From NCBI GenBank assembly GCA_020740775.1, contig JAHEWK010000015.1, positions 806,001 through 870,000 of the forward strand: a stretch of 64,000 nucleotides of DNA. Direction: 5' to 3'. The notes beneath the pieces were generated by a model. That model worked only from the letters and a program-made list of their open reading frames with translations, was not told where the DNA came from and did not search any database. A program made the translations under genes and the position numbers. The DNA comes from Ilyonectria destructans. Taxonomy: Eukaryota; Ascomycota; Sordariomycetes; Hypocreales; Nectriaceae. Below, piece by piece: positions 32,406 through 44,058 of the stretch; position 1 is the stretch's first letter; each line of letters begins with the position of its first letter.

Positions 32406-35400
32406 TCAGACTTGCATCGTAAACGTTTTGCGCACTTCAACAAGGCCAACGTTCTTCTTAGTAACAGTAGCCCACGTAGGCATGTACTTGGCCAATTCAT
32501 CGAATGCCGGAATTGACCCTGGTGTATTGGCATCGCTCCAGGCACACGAGACTCGAACATCCCACTGAGTAGCTCGCGGCACCAGCCCAGATGGCCCCGC
32601 CACTGATCGGGCCTTCAAATCTCCATCCCCGAGCACCTCCGAATCTTGAACTTCCTCTGGAGTTTCTGAGTTGTCAGCGTCTGTCAAGACTGAGTCGGGG
32701 CTTCCCCTTGTGTCCAGAGTTATGTTCCATGGCAGGGCTCGGTTTCGGCGCCACAGCTGAATGTCTTTAAACCCATCTGTGGCGGGCTTCCCAAACCGTG
32801 GATCTTTCGACGGTGCACCATCTACGGCAAAACCCCGAAACGGTTTCGACGTTGTGATGTAGCAGATTCTCGTGTCAAAAGCGCCGACTTGAAACCGCAC
32901 AGTACCAGGTGTAGTAGCTGGCAGGGACTTGAAAGTGATCAGCTCCTCCATGCTCTTGCCCTCGACTAGGTTGGGGGGCAGAGCTGATGCATCATAACGG
33001 CAGTCCTGAAGCGCTCGGTCCGGGGTTGGCCCGCAGTCGATTTCTTGGCTCGATGCAACTGGAAGTGCCTTAATGACATCCCGGGAGAATTCCTCTAACC
33101 CGCTGATCGTGACAATGTTGGTTCCGCTATCAAGATCTAAGACTTGTTGAAAATAGAACTTGAAACGGTGACTGTCCGAGAACGGGAAGGCGGCAAGGTT
33201 GTATATGAAGGTACCGATGAAAACACACAAGAGAAACATTGGAACATGATGTGTAATGCGGTGAATAAAGGGTGTGATTGGGAGTAAGAGGAGTATGCTC
33301 ATTGAGCCCAAGGCAATTAAGGGCGTTAGGAGCGAACCGCCATCAGTGCCTGTCATTTGAAGAGCTGACATTGCAATGAGGCCCAAGTTCCCGAGAAGCA
33401 TGCAGGGAATTGGGGCCAGGAGAAGGAACTGGATAATCCAGGTCCAAGAAGGAAGACGTCCAGACCACGACTGCTCATGGTCAAAAGGTTGATATTGCCG
33501 CATTCTAGGCGGGGCAGGCGAGTTCTCGGCAACGGATCGTCTGTAGGTGTTCGCAAATGAGGTCTGAGTGTTGGACCCGTAACCCGGTTCACTAGCCCTA
33601 AGCGGCGTTCTCTCGGTTGGAGTCTCTGCTGAGCTGTCGGCGTCGTCGGTGTTGGCGGGTTCGCTGTCCTCTCTAGCCCGGCCACGCTCGACAGCATGGC
33701 TTGACACATCCCGTGCTTGGTGCGCATCATGAAGTTGAAGGGCAAAGTCGTGTTTCCCGAGCAGGGCAAACTGCTCCAGTAACGAAATGACCAGAGCAAG
33801 AAAGATGGAAGACTGAAGGAAGGCAAAACTGTAGAGGGCACCCATGCTCCAGCGGTCCTCTGCCACTGCTCCGAGCACCTGCACCGCCCAGCCGATGACG
33901 AAGAGCCAGAAAATAACAAATCCGCGATGAAGAGCGCTGGGGCGAACGAAACTGGCCCCGCGCATGATCAACCAGAAGGAGAAATAGAAGAGAGACAGCG
34001 TCATAGAAAACCTGCAATGGGTCAGCCGGTGGCGATGTATCTGTTCAACGCTTAACTTACACTGCATATGAACTGCTGTAAATAATGAGGGGGTTGAACT
34101 TGGCTAGGAGGAAGACGGAGGCAATGGTTAGACCGGCAGCAAAGACAAATGCCACCGGAAAGCGGAAGAAACCCTTCCAACCACCAAGTACAACCGGATC
34201 GTCATTAATGTCGTGGTGCATCTTGATGTCTCTGGCAAAGAAATAATACTTGTCTTTCCGTATTAACAGGTAAGTGATGAGAACAAGAATTAGGGGTGTG
34301 GCAACGAGAAGGGTCAGTGACCAGGCAAACAACCCCCTAAGTGCGAATGCAGCCCAGGCACTGCCAAAGAGGTCAAACCAGACGCCCTGAACCTGCTTCC
34401 CGTTGTAGACCTTGCTGGTGTCATGGTCTGACCGAATGCCATTGAACTTGGTGCCAGTGATTTGGGAAAATTTTTCCGTTGAGGCGAGGGCGGCCGAAAG
34501 CATGTGCCAGATGCTGTTAACAGAGGTGTGTCGAGCATCGTCCTGATCGGTATGGTACCGAGCCCGGGGGGAGTAGAACGCGATGTCTAATCCACGCTGC
34601 CCATACGAATCATCCCAAATCTCAAAGTCTGTTCCGCTTTTAATAACGCCCGCACTGAAGGCGTTAGCAGCGACAACAGAGCCGAAAGGGTGAGGGCTTC
34701 CCGAGTAAGCCTTGGCAGCCTCCAGGTCAGTGGTTCGGAAGAGAATGGCGCGACCACCAGCTCCAGCGCCCTCGAGATTGACGAATGTGTGAACAAACTG
34801 TAACAAGGGACTGTAGCCGAATGCCCGAGCTCCCAGAAGGCCATCCTCTTCAGCATTGTTGAACAGCAGGACGATGCCGTTTCTTGGTTGGTGGTCCTTG
34901 GAGGTAAAGTAGCTGAGAAGCTGCAGTAATGAGACACACGCCATGCCGTCATCGGTGGCTCCGTAGCCGGTGGAAACACTGGTGTTGTCGTGAGCGAGAC
35001 AAATCATGTGAGAGTTTGGTGACTTACGAATCAAAGTGGCAGTTCACAAGGACGCCGCCAGCATCGTGAAACGGCTTACCCGATGGATTTTGCCACCAGT
35101 CACCCTCCGGATCGTCTTTTCCGTGGATGTAGATGTAAAAGTTGTTTCCCTCGAAGTACTGGCCTCCCCAAATCGGTTGGCCAAAGTTGGCACCTACTCT
35201 CTTGTAACTATTGTAGGTCCATGTGACATTCGAAATTTGGTCGTCAAAGAGGGTAGCGCCGGGTGGCCGTGATACGGAGCTGGTCTCGTTCATGTCGCTG
35301 GGGTGATTCAAACGAGTATTCTCGAAACTAGCCATTCTTAGAATCATCAGTTTTGGAATTTGGGAGCTGCAAAGGCAGAGGGGAAACTAACTTCTCATGC

Positions 35401-35714
35401 CAAGCCACCCCACCGGATAGATCAGTCTTGTACGGCATGCCATTTCGATCAAGAATCTCCTTGGATCGCGCCATGAGAAACTCGCGAACGTCGTCATTGT
35501 TGTGGCTGTTGTAGGGGTGGAAGGCGTTGGTAATATTCTGCAGATCAAGGAAGGCCTCAGTCAAGTTGAGGCCGCGGTACAGGGAGCGATTCGTAGGAGC
35601 TGGAGGAACCGTCTCGTGGACGTAGATGAGCGGGATGGCAATTGCTAGGTAGACGACGGTGGTCCAGAAAGACACCGGACCTGGCCGGAAAGCGAAGGGG
35701 TTTTGGCACCTCAT
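32406..35714 (-). CDS. Vacuolar membrane M28-family zinc metalloprotease (PFF1 family)
   Basis: Four exons on the minus strand: 35714-35392, 35336-35028, 34978-34061 and 34011-32406, giving 1051 aa. The N-terminus ([20 protein letters not shown]) is characteristic of fungal PFF1 proteins and forms the first membrane helix. The vacuole-lumen peptidase domain carries the metal ligands: HFDS (H208/D210), the D in [15 protein letters not shown] in [15 protein letters not shown] and the distal H in [12 protein letters not shown]. After it come about eight further transmembrane helices with a long acidic cytosolic loop, then a large C-terminal lumenal region. The length is normal for the family. 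The start at 35714 gives the conserved N-terminus; the longer frame upstream has no ATG. Confidence 0.95.
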
Positions 35715-36831
35715 GATGGGCCAAGGAAGGGTGAGAGCACACAATGTTAAGGCAGAAGAGGCAGAAAATATTGCCACGAGAGCAAAGAATGGAGGGGCGC
35801 AGCGTCGGGGCGGCAACGTGGAGTTGAGCTGCTGGAGCGAGGCTAATGTCTAACGGGTTATGGATGGAGCAACAAGGCCATATCAGACTCCGTGCGAATG
35901 ATGGCCAGCGCGAAGTAGCAAGATGAAGCTCCAGGTGGATGGAAATAAGCGAAGGCGATAATGGCGATGTCAATGCTGGTGGATGATGACGGATGACGGA
36001 TGACGCACGAGAAGAGAGCGAGTAGGTAGGGTACGGAAGAAGAGAAGAGAGAGGTTGTCGCGAGTAGAAAGGGCGGACCGCAGCCAAGATGCGCTCTTCT
36101 AAGATGGCACCTTCTGCAGACTACTGCATGCTCTGGATCGTCTGGCACCTTCCTCACGACGAGTAGCGCAATGATGGAGGTTGGACGACGTCAACAGCGG
36201 AGGCACCCGCGACCCGCGTTTGACGGGTCGTGCATCCCCTCCCTTGTCACATGGCCCAAGCTCCCAGGTTCGGCCGAGAAAAGGCAGGCGCAGGCCGGAA
36301 TGTGCGAAGTACGTATTCGTACATTGGCGAACCGTGCTGCAATTGCGGGGATCTAACATGAGCTGCATAACGTGCTGCATACATGATAAATCTCATGCAC
36401 ATGGAATGGCGTGAGCCAGCAGGGGGCTCTACGGACAATCGGGAGGTCCAAGTACTACACACGACCGACATGATGAATTACACATGGAAAAGACACGGAA
36501 TTGACCACATGCAAGTAAAAATCAGATACATTTTCTTTCGCCTACGTGATTAGTCTGCTGCTTTGCTTCCTCTCTGCTGAAATTGACTAGCTGTACATCA
36601 GTCGACTCCCTACCATTGACTCCGTCCGGATCGCTGTGCTGCGAGGCCAAGGCCCGAGTCAACTAAGGGTCAGTCGGCAAAGGTTAGGTGAGCGTCCATT
36701 GTTATTTTCCTCCAAGAGGACTCCAGGAGGGAGTCCCGTATCTTCTGCTCAAAGGACAAAACCATTACCAAGGAAACCACTGGATTCGTGACGTATAACA
36801 TGTTAGAGTTAGGTCAGAGTCCGGCCATCGT
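35715..36831. other. Intergenic, no gene recognised
   Basis: Promoter of the PFF1-family gene on the left and the 3' region of the BBP gene on the right. A GATGACG-type short tandem repeat lies at 35981-36006, about 270 bp upstream of the PFF1 start. No coding region supported. Confidence 0.55.
35981..36006. repeat. GGATGAC tandem repeat
   Basis: Three to four degenerate 7-bp units in the PFF1-family gene promoter region. Confidence 0.65.
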
Positions 36832-38865
36832 CTAGGCGCCGGGGGGAGGAGGAGGAGGAGGCTGGTCACTCGGGGGAGGAGGAGGAGCCTCTCCAGAAGG
36901 CGGGGGCGGAGGAGGGACAGCGCCGGAATACTGCTGAATGAGAGCGTTGATGCCAAGACCCGGAGGAGGGGGAGCACCGCCAGGAGCCTGAGGGAGACCA
37001 GGAGGTGCACCCATTCCGGGAGCAGCACCGTAGCTGTTGTAGCCGGGATATCCAGGATACCCACCCTGCGTTCCGGGAGCCTGCTGCCAAGGAGCAGCAC
37101 CGCCAGGAGCGCCGCCAGGAGCACCTCCGTAGGCCTGGCCGTAGTAGCTGTCATCACCACCACCACCGCCGCCGTTGCTGCTTTGGTGGTCCTGTCCACG
37201 GTTGCGATCACGGGCCCAAGGCGCGGCGCCTGAGGATCCTCCTTCGTTAGATTCGTTACGAGAGCGCCAAGGCGCAGGTCCTCCAGTAGGGCCACGTTGC
37301 CAGGGCTTGGCATCTCCGTTGCTGTAGGAGCCAGGTCCGGCCTCGATACGCGCGGGGGGTCCATCGGAACCACCGCCCAGTTCCTGCATGAGTTGCTGTT
37401 GGATTGTTAGCATCTTGAATTAATCATCAGAGCAACAATGGGTATTCTTACCTCCATTTCACGGTCCACGGCATCACCGCCACCGATACGGCCAGCGGCG
37501 GGACGGCCGCCCGCGTCGTTGTTACGCCAGCTAGCACCCTTCTGGCGGTCGGGACAATCGCGGGCCATGTGGCCTGCGTTACCACAAACGCGACAGATGA
37601 TGCTAGCAGTGTAGTTCTGCCGCTCAGGGCAGTCGTACTTTCGGTGACCAATCTTACCACAGTTCTGACAAGCCTGGTTCTCGTCGTCTCGAAGGGTACC
37701 GTTGAGGGCGGCAAGTTCTCGGAGCTGGTTACGCTTGAGTTCGTTCTGGCCTTCGGGGATAGAAGCAGCCTGGGTTTCGTTAGTGATTGTTGTGAGTGGA
37801 ATTTGGGTTGAAACTTACAGTCTCAATAATATTGTGAATGAGTTTCTTCGCCTTGTTGACCTTCTCCTCAGTGTCGGCCATGATCAGGCAGTGCAGATCC
37901 TCTTCCTGGTTGCTGGCATGAGCCGCGTCAGAACGACCCTTGCCCTCCTTGACGGAGCCCTTGCCACGAATGGCAATCTTGGCTCCTGAATCACCCTCCA
38001 TCTTCTTCAAAGTGTTGCCTCGGGGTCCGATAAGTAAACCAACTTTAGTAGGAGAGAGCTAAGTGTTAGTGTCTGATTCGCCAAGATTAGATGAACGGAT
38101 GGAAGTCCATTTCGTTGAACGACCAGGTCTCTCAAAAACACCATACGGCGCGGTAATGAGTCTGGCCAAACTTCAAAAAGGAAAGGAGTGGGGAGAGTTT
38201 GGTTATTAGGGTTAAAGGGTTAGCAATCATACTGAAGTTAATTTCCGGGTAGTCATTGACAGGTACGTAGACCTTCTCCTGCGTCTTGGTAGGTCTACGG
38301 TAGTCCTGGGGTGGGTGGTAGTTAGGGATGGTCTTCATGGCCCTTTCGATCAGTTTGTGTCGTTCATCTTCGAGGCGCTTGCGGTATCGGTATTCGCGCG
38401 TGTTGATACGTCGACCGTGGTTGTCGTACTGGGGAGCGGGAGAAGGCGATCTGGACTTGGTCAGTGATGCGGGTTAGGGGTTAGGAGAGGACTGGAAACA
38501 TACCGGTCGCCATCAGCGGGGACGACGTCGTCGATGCGGAGCTTCTGGCTAATCTCCTCGATACGCAAGTGTAGAGTGTAGGCCTCCAGCTGCTCGCTAG
38601 TCATGTTGGACAAGATCGCGGTAGGCAGGCCCATTAGGCCGGCGGCCTTGTTCTCCGACGCGTCGCCCCATCTGTTTCGCTTCTTTCGTCGTCGAGGACC
38701 ATCGGCTTCACTTCGGGGCTCGGGGTCGCGCCCGCGCTTCAGATCACGGTCATCGACTTCGACGTGGCCGTCGAAATGATCACCATCATCTTGATCGCCT
38801 CCAAAGCGGCGCTTGCCCAGGGGGATGTTGTTCGATCCCGTGGTGCCTTGGTTTCTCCACGACAT
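36832..38865 (-). CDS. Branchpoint-bridging protein (BBP/SF1)
   Basis: Five exons on the minus strand: 38865-38504, 38450-38233, 38042-37819, 37769-37452 and 37395-36832, giving 561 aa. Visible in order: an N-terminal basic segment ([11 protein letters not shown]) like the U2AF65-binding ULM; an SF1 helix-hairpin region; the KH domain with [16 protein letters not shown] and the QUA2 extension (about 190-290); two CCHC zinc knuckles, [14 protein letters not shown] (about 302-315) and [14 protein letters not shown] (about 327-340); and a Gly/Pro-rich tail ending in polyproline. It binds the intron branch sequence (UACUAAC-like) in the commitment complex in the nucleus. Intron 2 is 190 nt, about three times the usual length here. 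Retention of intron 1 adds a stop after nine codons. Confidence 0.96.
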
Positions 38866-39355
38866 CTTAGCTCTGAGGTGTGCTTGGGGTAGCAACGAAA
38901 ATGAATTAGATGCGATAGAAAGAAAACAGAAAAAGCCCCTATGGAAAGAAGCCGGGGGAGATGTGGAAGTGGTAGATGCACAAGGTAGATTCTCAGGGTG
39001 GATTTCTCTGGAGCCTGTATTGAATTCTAAAAATGGTTCGGCGGAATGTTATTCCGGGGCACTATTTGCCCCTCGCCCCTCGCCCCTCGGCCCGATCATC
39101 AGGCAGAACTTGGTCACAATTGCTGACTGAACTCGAGAACCTTCGTGATGGGATGCAGTTGAATTCGAATTTTGCCTATATTGATTCCGGGTAATATGTG
39201 CGAACAGAATTGCCAATTTATGCCCGACATTGCCCATGAAGCCGAGCACATTAGACTTAAACGCCGTGGGGCAATTTCTCAGTCTCTCACAACCAACAAA
39301 CATGGATGGCGAAGCACGCAGAATCGCAAGACCATGAAAGCCCAGAATGTATATT
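38866..39355. other. Intergenic, promoter of BBP
   Basis: 490 bp between the BBP start and the 3' end of the second DAL5-type carrier. A CGCCCCT tandem repeat (39068-39090) is the only structure seen. Confidence 0.55.
39068..39090. repeat. GCCCCTC tandem repeat
   Basis: Three 7-bp GCCCCTC units about 200 bp upstream of the BBP start codon. Confidence 0.7.
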
Positions 39356-41051
39356 CTATAATCTGTACCTGAAACCGGGTGTTTGCCAGTCCGTCGCGTC
39401 CTGGTCATGCAGCGATAAATGTACCCCTGCATCTGATGCATTTCCAGGTCTTCCACCAATGCCACCATCAGCATGCTCTCGGCCAACCACTCCTGCTGAC
39501 CCTGCACTCCCTGAAAACCCTTCCTCTCGAGTCCTTTTCGCATTGAGAAGTTGGAGATGTACCCTCAAGATCAAAGCACAGGTGATTGCCAGGCTATAGC
39601 TTATCATTATCGTTTTGAAGGCAGTCTGGTACAGCGGGGCTTCATCCTTGCGGAAGAAGTGCGGTCCAGCCATGTTCCCGCTGCAGTAAGCCAGGAACAG
39701 AATAGCTGTTATCGTCATTTTCTTGGTTACACCGCGGTAGTTGGACTGTACAAGTGCCATGTTGAGGGGCATCGCCGCAGATCCGCTCGAGAGGAGGAAG
39801 TAGCCAAAAAGGTGAACTCCATGAGGAACTTCGCTGCGGTTGTAAATGATGGCACTGCCAAGAAGACATGGCAAGATGACAGTGATGATCAAGAGACAAT
39901 TTAGTGTGCGAAACCGGCCCGCGAGATAACCGCTCCCTGCAATGAAGGCCGCCGAGAGTAACGAGTACGGGATGTTGATGAGCGTGGACTGTAGGCCGGT
40001 GAACCCAAATGACTTGACGACAATGTTCGCAAAGCTCTGAGATCCGCCATTGGGTATCTGCGTCAGCAGCTCGATGCCAAAGATGAGCCATGTCTTGGGA
40101 TCTATGAGGCACTCCTGGACTTGATCCCACTTCCAGTGAGCATTCTCGGTGCTCCCAGTGCCAGCGGTAAGGGTCCGCTCAGTAGCAATCCGTCTCTCTT
40201 TGGGAGTCAGGAACTTGGCTTCCGAGATGGTATCTGGAAGGAAGAAGAACATCGGAATCGCCCAGAGGAAAGTTGCGATGCCTAGGATGAGGTACATCCA
40301 CCGCCATGGGCTAATGCTGCTATTGTCAAGGTGTCCAATCGCGAAGGCAAATAAACTCGCGACCAGTCCACCGACAGCGTTACCAGCGAACCAGATGCCA
40401 ACTCGCGTGGGCATCTCGTCGCGGGTATACCAAGTTGAAGTTAGGAACATGAAGCCCGGTGTAATCGTCGCCTCCGCTATGCCCAACAGAAACCGCACCA
40501 CCATGAGCCCTTCAAAGTTGTAACACGTGGCAGTGAGAGCGACAGCGGTGCCCCAGAACATGGTGTTGGCGGTCAGATACTTGCCAGTGGGAAGGCGGGC
40601 GATGAGGATGGTCGTAGGGTAAGTCCAAATCAGGTACCCGACGTAGAAGATGCTGCCGACCCAGCTGTATTGTTGGCCTTGAAGGTTCTGTCCCGTGTGA
40701 GCTACACTGTGATGATTTGTTGATGTCCGGAAAACCTACGGTGTCTTCGCGCAGCCCGAACACAGCAGCACTCGAGAGAATGATTTTATCCATGAAGTTG
40801 AGCATGTATGTGACAAACAAGAGAGGGATGATGGTCCGGTCAATCTTCTTTAATACCAGCCGTTCTGCGAGGATGTCGGTTTTACTTCCCTGACGATCGA
40901 GGGTTTGCCGGGTCGCGTCGTTGTGACCACGGAGAAGCGGCTGTGACATGTCGTTTCCGTCAACCTCTTCATTCCCCCTGAATATTTCATCTTCCATCAC
41001 TATTCGATCATCCTGGTCATCGCCGCGAACTCGGGATGCGCCGCCGTTCAT
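39356..41051 (-). CDS. MFS transporter, DAL5/allantoate permease (ACS) family
   Basis: Two exons, 41051-40740 and 40687-39356, give 547 aa with a 52-nt intron falling between LREDT and NLQGQQYSW. The 12-helix carrier shows LNFMDKIILSSAAVFGLREDT in helix 1, YSWVGSIFYVGYLIWTYP in helix 2, GIAEATITPGFMFLTSTWYTRDEMP in helix 4 and PWRWMYLILG before the central loop; the tail ends in TDWQTPGFRYRL, the usual DAL5-family C-terminus. It belongs to the anion:cation symporter group, which imports small organic anions or vitamins; the substrate is unknown. It is a distant paralogue of the carrier at 4440-6153. Its C-terminal tail has a longer Gly/Ala-rich insert than usual, which might hide a small unspliced intron. 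Confidence 0.92.
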
Positions 41052-41416
41052 CTCGAATTCTCCAGAGCAACATGCTCTTGGAGGTCACGCTAAGCCTTCC
41101 ACGCCGATAAGATCAAACGTCTGGCAAAAATGGGGTGCTGGCAAGTGTATTGACGGGAATATGTGCCACTTAACACAAAATAATAAATGCTGGAGGACCG
41201 AAAGCCGCTCGCAAAGTGTAATGACGTTGAAGGGTTCAGATATGGCTGATGATGATGCTAGACTAAGATTACTGTTGACGAGCGCTAAATGCCAGCTGGG
41301 CGATTAGCTGCGCCCATACTAACGGATCCACTAAATCTGCGTCAAGATCATCTCAATGAGACAGAACCCAACATCCAGCGATAAAAGATTGACTCGAAAA
41401 ATACCCAACTAGACAT
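41052..41416. other. Intergenic, promoter of the DAL5-type carrier
   Basis: 365 bp between two minus-strand transporter genes. No other feature seen. Confidence 0.55.
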
Positions 41417-43431
41417 CTACGAGCTCCTCTGTCGTAATCTAATATTGTCTCCAACCATCTCCTCCAATTGGTGATCTTGGGAATTTGCAATCCCGCCCAC
41501 GACGCCGTTTTCTGTTGATGCGCTACCGTCTTTCTTATCTAAACCGAGCCTCGCGGTTTCGTGCTCCTTGCTTAAATGATGCGCCCTGATGAAGAAACCA
41601 AGAAAAGCTCCGATTCCGGAAAATACGGTGTACTGCAAGGAATTAGCATAAGGATTTTTAAGGAAAAGGAGGAAATTGGTAACTGACCATGATCCACATC
41701 TTGTCGAGAGACTGGAAGAATGCCTTTCTGACAATCAGTTGCGCGTCTGGTGGCAGTGTCTTTATGATATCGACGTGTGCCGATGCACTCGCTCCGCTAA
41801 ATAGACTCGCCATTTCGTGACCTAACCCATCAACAAGCATCTGCTTCTTGCCCTTGATCTCGTTCTGGAACAGAACCCCTCCAATGACGACGGAGATGGC
41901 AGTAGATAGAGTCCTGACGAAGCTCATGGCTGTGGTAGCGGCGGCAACGTCTTGGGTTGGTACCACCGTCTGGACCGCAAGGAGCGGACCCTCGAAATTC
42001 ATACCCACCCCAATACCGCTGACGACCTGGAAAGCGATCAGCTTTGCCCAGTTCCTGTCCAAGTCCATGTCGATAAAAAGACCGATGCCGAGAGTCATAA
42101 TGATCAAACCGCAGTGAACTGCAGGTAGATATTTGCCCGTTAGTTGGATGTAAACCCCAGTTATCGCAGCAGTAATTGTGATTGACAGAATAAAAGGCAG
42201 TAGGTAAGACCCAGACCGAAGAGGGCTTGCCAAGAGGACGGCTTGGAAATATAGTGGTAGATAGTACGCAACCCCCATGAAGACATATGCGTGAAAAAAG
42301 CAAACTGCATACGCTGCGGCTGAAGACCAAGAGTGGAAGAGGTGAACTGGAATCACAGGATACTCTGCCACTTTCCATTCATTGAGCACAAAGAGACCCC
42401 CGGTTATGATGCCGAACACGATGAGGCAGACGACGGTTGCCGAGTTCCACGGCTCGTAGACGCCACCCAAGTAGAGGCCGAGCAGTAGCATCAGAGTTCC
42501 ACCAATGATAAGAAAGCCCCCAGGCCAGTCGATAGCCTTCAAACCTGCCCAGATAGGAGTTTGAGGCGAAGGAAGCTTTAGTGTGAAAATGAGGACGAGA
42601 AAGACGGCCGCAGTAATCGGCACTGGAAGAAGCAGAGTTAGTGGTTTGAGCTGAGGTTTAAGAGAGGGGTACGTACGGTTTATCCAAAAACACCATCTCC
42701 AGCTGTTTGAAAAAATGAGCTTTTGTCTTCAAAGGTGAGTAGTTCCCTAGAGCTTACCTCGCTTGATCCGTCAACGCACCACCCAACACCGGCCCGACGC
42801 CAGACGCCACCGCCCAGACAATGGATGTCAGTCCGTAGTAGAGTCCGCGATCTCTCTGCGAGAACATATCACTAATACAGATGTTCACCATTGTCCCCAT
42901 CCCGGCAGCAGCAAGCCCTTGCACCGCCCTGCCAGCGATAAAGGCGCTAAGGTCATTCACCAAGGCACAGATCAGGCTTCCTGCAAAGAATATGGCGTTT
43001 GCAATCAAAAGAATAGGCTTTCGGCCCCAGATGTCCGAAAACTTTCCCCAGGATGGTGTGCTGGCTGTGTGTGCCAAGACGTATGAGGTGCCGATCCAGG
43101 TGTAGCCAGAATCAGAAGCAAAGTGAGCGGCAATGGTTGGGAGAGCGGTGGATACAATGGTGATTTCGAGCGCAGAAAGAAAGACACAAGCGCATAGTGA
43201 GGCCATGACTGTGGCGACCTGTGCCTTTGATCTCTTTGATCTAGGTGGTGATGAACCGGAGTCATCGGGTGAGTCGGTGATTACATCGTTGTCACCGCGG
43301 TTGGAGTTTTGAAGGTCGGGATCTAGGGCTTGGGAGAGACTTGGGTCTCCGGCTTCATCCCTCGATGTGATTTCAACTTTCTGTGCTTCTTGACTTGGCC
43401 TGTAGGTGACTTCGACAGTTGTATGTGACAT
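41417..43431 (-). CDS. MFS transporter, DHA2 (14-TMS) drug/toxin efflux type
   Basis: Four exons on the minus strand: 43431-42758, 42702-42677, 42622-41688 and 41632-41417, giving 616 aa. The second exon is only 26 nt; it joins DQAS to WRWCFWINLPI, rebuilding the conserved WRWCFWINLP block before helix 7, so its existence is well supported. Other DHA2 features: LDITI-like ALEITIVSTALPTIA in helix 1, GTSYVLAHTASTPSWGKFSDIWGRKP in the loop 2-3 region, GRAVQGLAAAGMGTMVNI in helix 4 and SGVGPVLGGALTDQA (antiporter motif C) in helix 5. Members export antifungals or secondary metabolites with proton antiport. The hydrophilic N-terminus (about 75 aa) is cytosolic. It is adjacent to and co-oriented with the DAL5-type carrier. 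Confidence 0.94.
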
Positions 43432-44058
43432 GGCGGTACGATGAGCTGATGGATTGTTGGCTAGAGAACCGGAGTAATCGACGTAAACTGTGAAAACTTT
43501 TGACGAAGAATAATAAATAGAAGGGAAAAAAGAAGCAGCTTGAGTTTTCTTACTGTTGGAATCTTGGACAGCGTCTTATATATGCTGATGGTGTGCTCCT
43601 GATGACGAGACCCACCAGCGTGTTGCCTATGTGAATGCGATCGGATTCACCATCGGATCGGACCCATGTCGTAATGTGGCGTGCCCAGTGCTCCGCACAA
43701 GCGATGGATGAACCAAATCTCCGCAAAGCTTGGCCTTACAGGTTGCCTCGTATTTCTCCCAGACCTTTTTGAAATTCGGCATTTCCACTTTTGGGTGGAA
43801 TTTCCTTGTTTTCTTGAGTTCGTGAAGGATTAGACCGCAGCGCTCTAGACCACATCAACCGCAATGCTACCATGAACAGAATCAGACATTCTTAACACTG
43901 CTGGCTCGTGTATTGTCTCGTATTTGCTACTGTGAATTAGGATATAGATTTGTGCTTTAAAAAAAGGTAAGTTTATGTATGGCATTGCACTCATGGTAGA
44001 ATCATGGGATGCTGAACGACGTAGAATTTCTGCCTGTCGACGTTTGAGTGTATTATCT
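43432..44058. other. Intergenic, promoter of the DHA2 carrier
   Basis: 627 bp between the DHA2 start and the HET gene stop, AT-rich. It contains a TATATAAG element for the DHA2 gene at 43575-43582. Confidence 0.55.
43575..43582 (-). promoter_or_regulatory. Candidate TATA box
   Basis: TATATAAG on the minus strand, 144 bp upstream of the DHA2 transporter start codon. A strong TATA box suits an inducible efflux pump. Confidence 0.5.

Noticed and set aside
39356..43431. Two adjacent transporters as evidence of a complete secondary-metabolite cluster
   Set aside because: No polyketide synthase, NRPS, terpene synthase or P450 is present in the window, so a biosynthetic cluster is not supported.
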